From contig NC_079882.1 in the NCBI RefSeq assembly GCF_029227915.1, positions 13,412,501 through 13,476,500 on the forward strand: a stretch of DNA of 64,000 nucleotides, given 5' to 3'. Origin of the DNA: Hydractinia symbiolongicarpus. Its lineage: Eukaryota > Cnidaria > Hydrozoa > Anthoathecata > Hydractiniidae. The notes under the pieces were generated by a model, which saw only the letters and a program-made list of their open reading frames with translations, was not told the DNA's origin and ran no database searches. The position numbers and the translations under genes are program-made. The stretch's first letter is position 1, and each line of letters starts with the position of its first letter. Below, piece by piece: positions 57,740-64,000 of this stretch.

Positions 57740-58750
57740 AGCACCTATGATGGCCCTACAATTTTTCTGGGGCCAATGGCATCCCTATATCTGAAAAAAC
57801 TTGTTTAATTAGCATGATTATCTCTCGGCAAGCTGCTTCCGATTGTTTGCCTGTGATAAAGTCATCAAGGTAACGAAGAAGATGCCAAATAGTGGCTTAA
57901 TAGTGGAGAATCCAGTCTATAAAGTCTGCAAAGTTGATAAAAGTAAACGGTGATGACCTACTGCCAAAAGGGAGCACAACATCAAAATAATATCTCCCCT
58001 TTCATCTGTTTAATGTCTAGTTTTGCTAAAAAGCAATTCTGCTTTAGAGTGCATACCATGTCAATGGCATCATCAAATATAGTTACAGAAATTCAATCAT
58101 TAACTAAGAATCCAGATGGAGACGAGTTACTACCCAAATAGTACCATTATTTTTAAGTGCTGCACCCAATTGAGAGCAATGCAATTTGAAAGGAGGGCGT
58201 GGTTATAGCACCCTACTGTATTTAAAATAGCCTTGTCCACTTTGTCTTAATTCTCAAAAGAGGATTGTTGATGCTGACACAAGTTTACCTTGGTGCCTGA
58301 GTTTAAAGCCATGGTAAAACCAGAAAGTTTACCTTGGTGCTATCTGAGTTTAAAGCCATAGGTAAAACTAGAAGGGAAAAAATCAACTAAAGCCTGGTTG
58401 GGGGTGTAAAGTCAATAACGGGGTGTGCATTGAAGACTTCACAGAGAAAAAGCTATTTGGTATTGGGTTAGGAGGGCCTGAATCGGCAACAGGTTTCTGG
58501 GTAACCTTTGACACATGCCTTGTATTTGTGTGAAAGGGGCACTTGTTAGTGCATAATAACCCTTATTATACTGCCCACAACTTGGCCAAAAGCCAGAGAA
58601 AAACTTCAACCATTGGTATTCTAAACCCACACCACCTATACCATAGGAAAGTTTCCTAGCACAATTTGTTGCAAAGTGTTTCCTCTGGCCACAAGAAAAG
58701 TAAAAGTAAACATGGTTCTTGATAAATTTAAAACTTGTCTTATAAAGCAA
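57740..58750 (-). pseudogene. DIRS-type retrotransposon relic (gag knuckle and RT)
   Basis: On the minus strand the reverse transcriptase is legible: FLAKLDIKQ, then YYFDVVLPFGSRSSPFTFIN, and LLRYLDDFITGKQSEAACRE with MPLAPEKL. YLDDF is the catalytic core, and LPFGxRSxPF with PLAPEK is the DIRS/Ngaro pattern (recalled). Upstream, at about 58,640-58,700, FSCGQRKHFATNC is a gag zinc knuckle whose first Cys is Tyr. Stops and frame changes occur throughout, including a TAG after PEKL. A ~45-bp tandem duplication (TTTACCTTGGTGC...) sits at 58,284-58,371. Confidence 0.7.
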
Positions 58751-58844
58751 GGCAAAACAGAGGCCTGATACTTAGCAGATAGGGGAGGCAACATTTATAT
58801 CAGGTACTAACCAATATGGCCACCAGGTGAAGTTACTTGGTTAA

Positions 58845-59928
58845 GGATACGGTAGCCCCTTTCAGGGTCATTTTTTTTTAAAAAAAAATTTTTAATTTTG
58901 ATCCCTTGGCATAATTTCCTGATATTTTTTAAAAAAGAATCAAACATATTTATTGTTAAGAGTGATAAAATGAAGAAAAATCTTCTTTATCTTTTAATCT
59001 TTTAGTGTTTTCAATAGTGTGCTCAAAGTTTAAAATTCCTTAAATATATTTAATCTGTATAATAATCAAAGAGAGTTATGCAGAACGAATAAAAAATTGC
59101 AACCCTACATTATAACATAGGAAACATTTACACTTTAATAATCTATACAAATATATTATTATTTATCATCTATACCTTTTTAATTTATTTCTTTATTTTT
59201 TTCGTTTTTATCCTGTTATGTTGTTATCTGTTGTCTGTTTAACAATAACTAGACCCAAAGTTCTGCAAAAATACTTTGCCTTTAATTTTAAATAAAATAT
59301 TCATGAATTATTAATTATTCATAAGTTTAAGTGGGTGTAACCATGATTCTTGCAGGTAAAAGCAAATGTCTTTGATTTGCTTTTTCTCGGAATAAAATTT
59401 TCAGTCGTAACGGTATATATTTTTGTCAAACACCCCTCCATCTTGTCGAAATTGTACGAAAACAAGTTTGTTGCGACAATTATATCTTTGGCTACCAAAC
59501 TTTGCTTTTTTAACGCAGAAAGTGAGAAAATATCGAGTTATTGATCTATCATTCTTAAAAATAGATAAATCTGTCATAGAACAGCTTTGTGACACAAAAA
59601 TGCTATATTTTTGGAACCACGTGTTGTTTTGAGTAAAAAAGGCAATGTTTTTTAGAGCTGATAAGAGCTTCCTATTGATATTTTTTTCAACGAACAAAAA
59701 TTTTACTGAGGGGAGTGTTCGCCAAAGTGAACTGGAAGAGTGAATTTTTGTATATAATTTTTTTTCTACTTTTTGGATTTTTTATGAAAATATTTGATCA
59801 TCATTCTAGAGATAATTTATTCGGCTTTCAGAATATATATATATATATATATTTGCTAGGGTTAATATAGCGAGCAGAGGGGATATTTTAAATATACTGA
59901 GTATGTGTTCCAGGGGGTTACCGTATCC
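58845..59928. mobile_element. 1.08-kb TTAA-flanked element
   Basis: The left end GGATACGGTAGCCCC and the right end, inverted, GGATACGGTAACCCC differ by one base. TTAA flanks both (58841-58844 and 59929-59932). It has the same design as the element at 21,559 (TTAA, GG start), so a Kolobok- or piggyBac-like non-autonomous element is likely. A TA microsatellite lies inside near 59,830-59,853. Confidence 0.75.
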
Positions 59929-62167
59929 TTAAAGTTGCCTCAACTTCCTAATTTATCTGAAGCTGGTAAGTACAAGGCAGCGAGAGGGTTACTGCAGTCA
60001 CCACAATTAAAATGAGCTGTAATATTAAACCCAAACGATTATTTTTCGTTATTTAAAATTGTATTCTTCTTTTTATTTGTAGGTGCAAGTGGAACTTATT
60101 TATTTCGATTATTTGAAATCTTTGAACTTTTTCCAAATGATTTAACTGAAAAAAACGTTGTGAAAGCACTTGGCCCAAATAACACGGTTGGTGTGCAGTT
60201 TAATGGCAACACAGATACTCTTAAGTATAAAGGAGATATATTTGCATATATGGCTCACATGGTAACCACGTCAAAAGACTTTACCTTTACAACAACATTT
60301 AAGAAAACACAAAAAACACAAAATGAGAAGCAGGATTTGGTATTTGTGTCTATGGTATCAGAAGATTATAAACTGACATATTTTAACATCGGCTTACATT
60401 TTGCCCGTCAGCAAGTAGGAGTTGAAGATCAAAATAAATAGTAAGTCAATTGACTTTTTTTATCCCTTCATAGTAGCAATCTTTAATAATCTTTACAGCG
60501 AGGATTACAAAGACGTAATTTTGTCTGCAAGCATTTCAACGCAATAACAATATGGCATTTCTTATAGCCTTTTATTTATTTTTATTTTTTCGTTCTTATA
60601 TTTACCAAACAAACATTGCCACCGTTTAGGCAAGATTAGGGAATTTATTTTTTTTCTAGGTTTGCTTTGTTTTTTTTCCTCATCTAAGGTGCAATGATTC
60701 AACAAATTGTTTTAATAAATCCTTTTTTACGCGTTTAGTGTCCACAAGACAACATTTTATATCAGCCAATATGATAAGCGATATAGACAAACACAAAGAA
60801 CAACCCTTGAATTGAAAAGTGATGCCATACCTGCTAATAAATGGATAAAGATTCAAGTTCGATTTCTGGGTAGCAAATTTTATGTCCGTCTGAACTGTGA
60901 AGAGGTTGGAAATGGTGATCTGTACACTGGTCAAACTGGAGTATTTCCATACAAAGGATATCTTCTGCTAGCTCATGATTATACCAAAACCGTATTTGGT
61001 ATTGAGCCAGACAATTATTTCATTGTATGTCACTATTTGTTAGTTGTGATAGTTAGGTCATAAATAATCATTAATTCCTTCGTTAACTTCCTTCCTACTC
61101 CTAGTGTGGAATGTAGGTTGTTTTGCTAACCAAGTCTGAGCATGTATATCATTTTCAGGGTGCTATGGTCAATCCACAATTTATTAATGGAAATACTGCA
61201 TTTGAATTCTTCAGTCCATGTGAAGCAGACTTTACTGTTCAGGGTATGCTTTCATTTTATAACAAAATTTTGTAACAACAGCACCTATAATTTGAAAAGT
61301 AAAATGGTCAAGAAAGCCGGGCGACTAAGGAAATGAGAAATCTTCCACAGGAAAGAATAATTATGCAAAATGAAAAAATTACAAAATAGCTAAAGTACTG
61401 AACCATTTCAGAGGAATTCTCTTAGTTTTTCTACCATATCAACGATGTACATAAAATTTAATAGAATTCTTACTGTATTTTGTGCTTTATTGCCTTTAGA
61501 AATTCCGTCTGAACCACTTCCTTCAGAGTATAAGCCTGACAAGTTTGATAAATTTTTAGAGATGACCTCTGTATGTATCCTTTTTTTCAATACATTTATA
61601 ATCTTGCGAGAGAGAGTGCATTGTTTTATGAATAAGGTGTTACTTCCCTTCCCTTGGACAGTCTATATTGTTTCGGTGTTTCTCTTTATTTAGAATACTG
61701 CTACCGTTCAAATTCAATGTTTTGATTCACGTGTAGCGAATGGAACTATCTACTCTGGCGCAACAAAGAGGGACAAAGATGATGTATGCTACACCCACAC
61801 CTGTGAAGTAAGTTTAAAATGATTTTTTAGTTAGGGCTCTGAATCCATGTTGTTTTAGAATTTTGCAATGGCATGTCTGCACATTTTTTGTATGTGTTTA
61901 ATGTTAAAGGAACAATTTTAAGAAAGACTCGGGTGTGAAGTTAAAATTTGAAAGAAAAACTTGAAAATTTATGGATGAAATAACTGAAGTGATGAAAAAA
62001 CTTGTGGCCGAAGGAGAAACTTTACTCTACTTTTATTAGTGTAATTAACAGTTAAGAAACCTTCTTTAACTCTGGAAATAATATTTTAAAAATTATCCGT
62101 TTTTCAGATCTTTCTGGAAATAGCCAAAAAGCATCACTTGACCAGTGCTCTGCAGCCAGTAGACTGA
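59914..62167 (+). CDS. Secreted TSPN/LamG-type protein with VWC-like start, partial
   Basis: Phase-compatible exons: up to 59965 (start uncertain), 60083-60440, 60739-61024, 61159-61243, 61500-61570 and 61694-61807, each with GT donors and AG acceptors. A last in-phase exon at 62108-62167 ending TGA is possible. The translation (FRLFEIFELFPNDL, VGVQFNGNTDTLKY, ANKWIKIQVRFLGSKFYVRL, GQTGVFPYKGYLLLA) fits a thrombospondin-N/laminin-G-like domain. It is followed by CFDSRVANGTIYSGATK...CYTHTC, the opening of a VWC domain. TSPN plus VWC resembles NELL/chordin-type extracellular proteins. The first visible exon abuts the TTAA element, whose end supplies a possible acceptor (TTCCAG). Confidence 0.65.
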
Positions 62168-62519
62168 AAATGTTTACTTTGGTGGGGGTGTAGGCTGAGT
62201 AACCAACGTTGAAAATGCGCTAACTGCATTTTCCACAATGGTCACATTATCGAACATTCCACTCAAATACCCAAAAAAGTCCGAAATATGGTGGAATTGA
62301 GGCATTTTGACGTCAGCAAAAAGTAGCACTCTTTTGAACTTTCGCCCTTAACCATATATCCTAAGATTCTAAGGGACTGATGCTGTTCTATCCTGAAAAA
62401 AAAAAACAGGCAGAATTTTCAGATTCCTTCTCTGTTCAAATACTGCATGGCCATCGGGTTGAATTTTATCCCAAGTTGAATATTTCAGCCTGCCTGAATG
62501 CTATCAGGATAGGATTTCT
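62168..62519. other. No gene seen
   Basis: Flank after the last possible exon; no supported frame. Confidence 0.3.
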
Positions 62520-63240
62520 AGCTCAAATCAAAGACAGCTGAGGCGGCAAGAAAGGAAACGAGGTTTCCTTGGGATAAAGAAGAAAAAATAGCCAATTTGA
62601 TCAGATGTTTAGCTAATTATGAGTCGAATTTGGAATTTGTCAACAAAGATTTTAATGCAGACAAGAAACCACAGTACGAAATGGTGAAATAGCCGTGCCT
62701 TCCATCAGTGAACAAACTTTGTTTGGACCTATCAATGCGGCAGAAGAATCCAAACAGAAGAAAAAAGACCTTATTTTTATAAAAAGAGGTATGCCAGGAT
62801 CCAAAAAAAAATTAAGAGATCCAGAGGTCTCCTTCCAGCGATCCACTTTCATTTGGTAGCTGCACGAATGACGTTAATATAGCATAAAGCTATGATTATT
62901 TTTAAGCTTCCAGTTTTTATGAGCTTATTGTGCCACCATACCCCTCGTGTCCCGTGTACATCTTTTCATGTTCCAAGCGTTACCAATGAATGCAATGAAA
63001 GCTTTTCTTTTTAAGTGGCGATATTGTAAAGCAAAGTAAGAGGCGTCGTAGTGAGCGAACTAATGATTGTGTCCCAAAACTCATTGACAAAATGAGGAGA
63101 CATATGGGACGACAGTTGAGTTCCTCACAACGTGACCAGATCCTATTACGATAAGCTAAAGAGGACTCTCAATTTAAATGGGACAGCGTAAGCAATAAGA
63201 CAATCCAATGAATTGACACGATCTGTGGAAATAATGAATC
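62520..63240 (+). pseudogene. Transposon-associated protein relic
   Basis: Coding-like text in changing frames: FPWDKEEKIANLIRCLANYE with LEFVNKDFNADKKPQYEM (to TAG near 62,690), IKRGMPGSKKKLRD near 62,790, and RRHMGRQLSSSQRDQILL with AKEDSQFKWDSV near 63,090-63,190. The first part recalls MADF/trihelix-like DNA-binding domains often linked to cnidarian transposons. Many stops make it a relic. Confidence 0.4.
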
Positions 63241-63619
63241 AGGATCAAAGTACAAGTTTTCCTAAGGACACAGTTGCACTCTATCTAAAAACCTTTGTAA
63301 CGTGTCTCACATTTCAGGCGCCTGTAAGTTAGTCTTTCACAAGGTAGATACACATACCGCTACGATGCTGTTCTACGTGTGTTTGTGACAGCCCTTCAAA
63401 ACTTCTTATCTAATTATGAGCCAACAAAACCATCTAGGTATCACAAAATATCTTCCAGCTGGTAAACGTCTTCCAACTAAAAAGCGTTTAAATTCAAGGA
63501 ATATTTCATTCCACATTGATAGTACCACTTTATCTTGAAATAGCTCAACTTCGTCCCCACATACTTTTAATTTTTAGCACGACCAAAACTAATTCTCCTA
63601 GAATTAACTTGACCATGTG

Positions 63620-64000
63620 AAGTTATTTTACCACGTTATTTTGATCAGCGTTTCAACCTCTACACGTTACAGGCAACGAATAAACTAAATTTCGCCAATT
63701 TTTTTTGGATTTGCAACGCTGACGTCAGCAAAACGTCTTAAACAACCAACTTTTTCAATGTCCTATTGCCTAAGTGGATTTTTCCACGGGTCTTTATCGA
63801 TATGAAAATATATGATCCTATACATTTTCTTGATCAGCGTTTCGAGATCTATAAGATAAAAGGAACGGGTATACAGATTTCGAAAGAAAATTTTTGAGGT
63901 TTTGACAAGCCATTGCTGACGTCAGCAAAATTTTTAAACCTTTATATCTCACAAACCGCTCATCCAAACCACATGATCATATACATTTCCTTGATCAGCG
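63620..64000. repeat. Dispersed repeat, cut by the window end
   Basis: It shares CCATTGCTGACGTCAGCAAA, TTTTCTTGATCAGCGTTTCG-like and GTGGATTTTTCCACGGG words with 35,158-36,130. The order is the same, so it is a second copy of that family. Confidence 0.75.

Overview
The window reads as AT-rich nuclear DNA of an animal, most likely a cnidarian (hydrozoan-like). This is inferred from intron-containing animal genes (a soluble guanylate cyclase alpha subunit and a thrombospondin-N/VWC-type secreted protein) and from the transposon families present. No bacterial operons, ribosome binding sites or CRISPR arrays are visible. I could not run any search, so family names rest on motifs seen in translation and on recalled knowledge of those families.

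Region 1 (1-12.8 kb) is the right-hand part of a decayed Polinton/Maverick, a large virus-like DNA transposon. In order it holds: the C-terminal half of a protein-primed family B DNA polymerase; small membrane and zinc-ribbon proteins; a 2.6 kb AT-rich block that looks inserted; an A32/FtsK-like packaging ATPase; a Bro-like DNA-binding protein; and, on the minus strand, a retroviral-type integrase and a major capsid protein. A coiled-coil membrane protein, a Pro-rich membrane protein and a second virion-type protein complete the set. Nearly every gene carries a frameshift, nonsense codon or lost catalytic residue, so the copy is dead. Seven start codons follow the same TATAATAAA-type motif, a candidate shared promoter.

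Region 2 (12.8-16.9 kb) holds a broken non-LTR retrotransposon 3' end and ten units of a ~182-bp satellite. Region 3 (16.9-29.4 kb) holds two host genes on the plus strand: a 1236-residue, Ser-rich probable membrane protein with a ~51-residue repeat centred on RRKS (PKA/PKG-type) sites, and GUCY1A, whose cyclase domain retains its key residues. A 1.06-kb TTAA-flanked element lies between them, and a 496-bp copy of a GUCY1A intron-exon junction lies upstream inside the gene's 5' region.

Region 4 (29.4-50.8 kb) is mostly repeats: a piggyBac-type MITE, a BEL/Pao gag relic, diverged tandem repeats, a TTCGCGAA-rich MITE, a 1.3-kb 25-bp minisatellite, a LINE tail, a tRNA-derived SINE and a hAT-like MITE. 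Region 5 (50.9-55.9 kb) is a 5.0-kb DNA transposon with ~500-bp terminal inverted repeats and a 3-bp target duplication. It encodes a decayed transposase with an XPG/FEN-like nuclease signature and a C-terminal Cys cluster, compatible with Academ. Region 6 (56-64 kb) holds a second hAT-like MITE, a DIRS-type relic, another TTAA element, exons of a TSPN/VWC-type gene whose first visible exon abuts that element, and further transposon relics.
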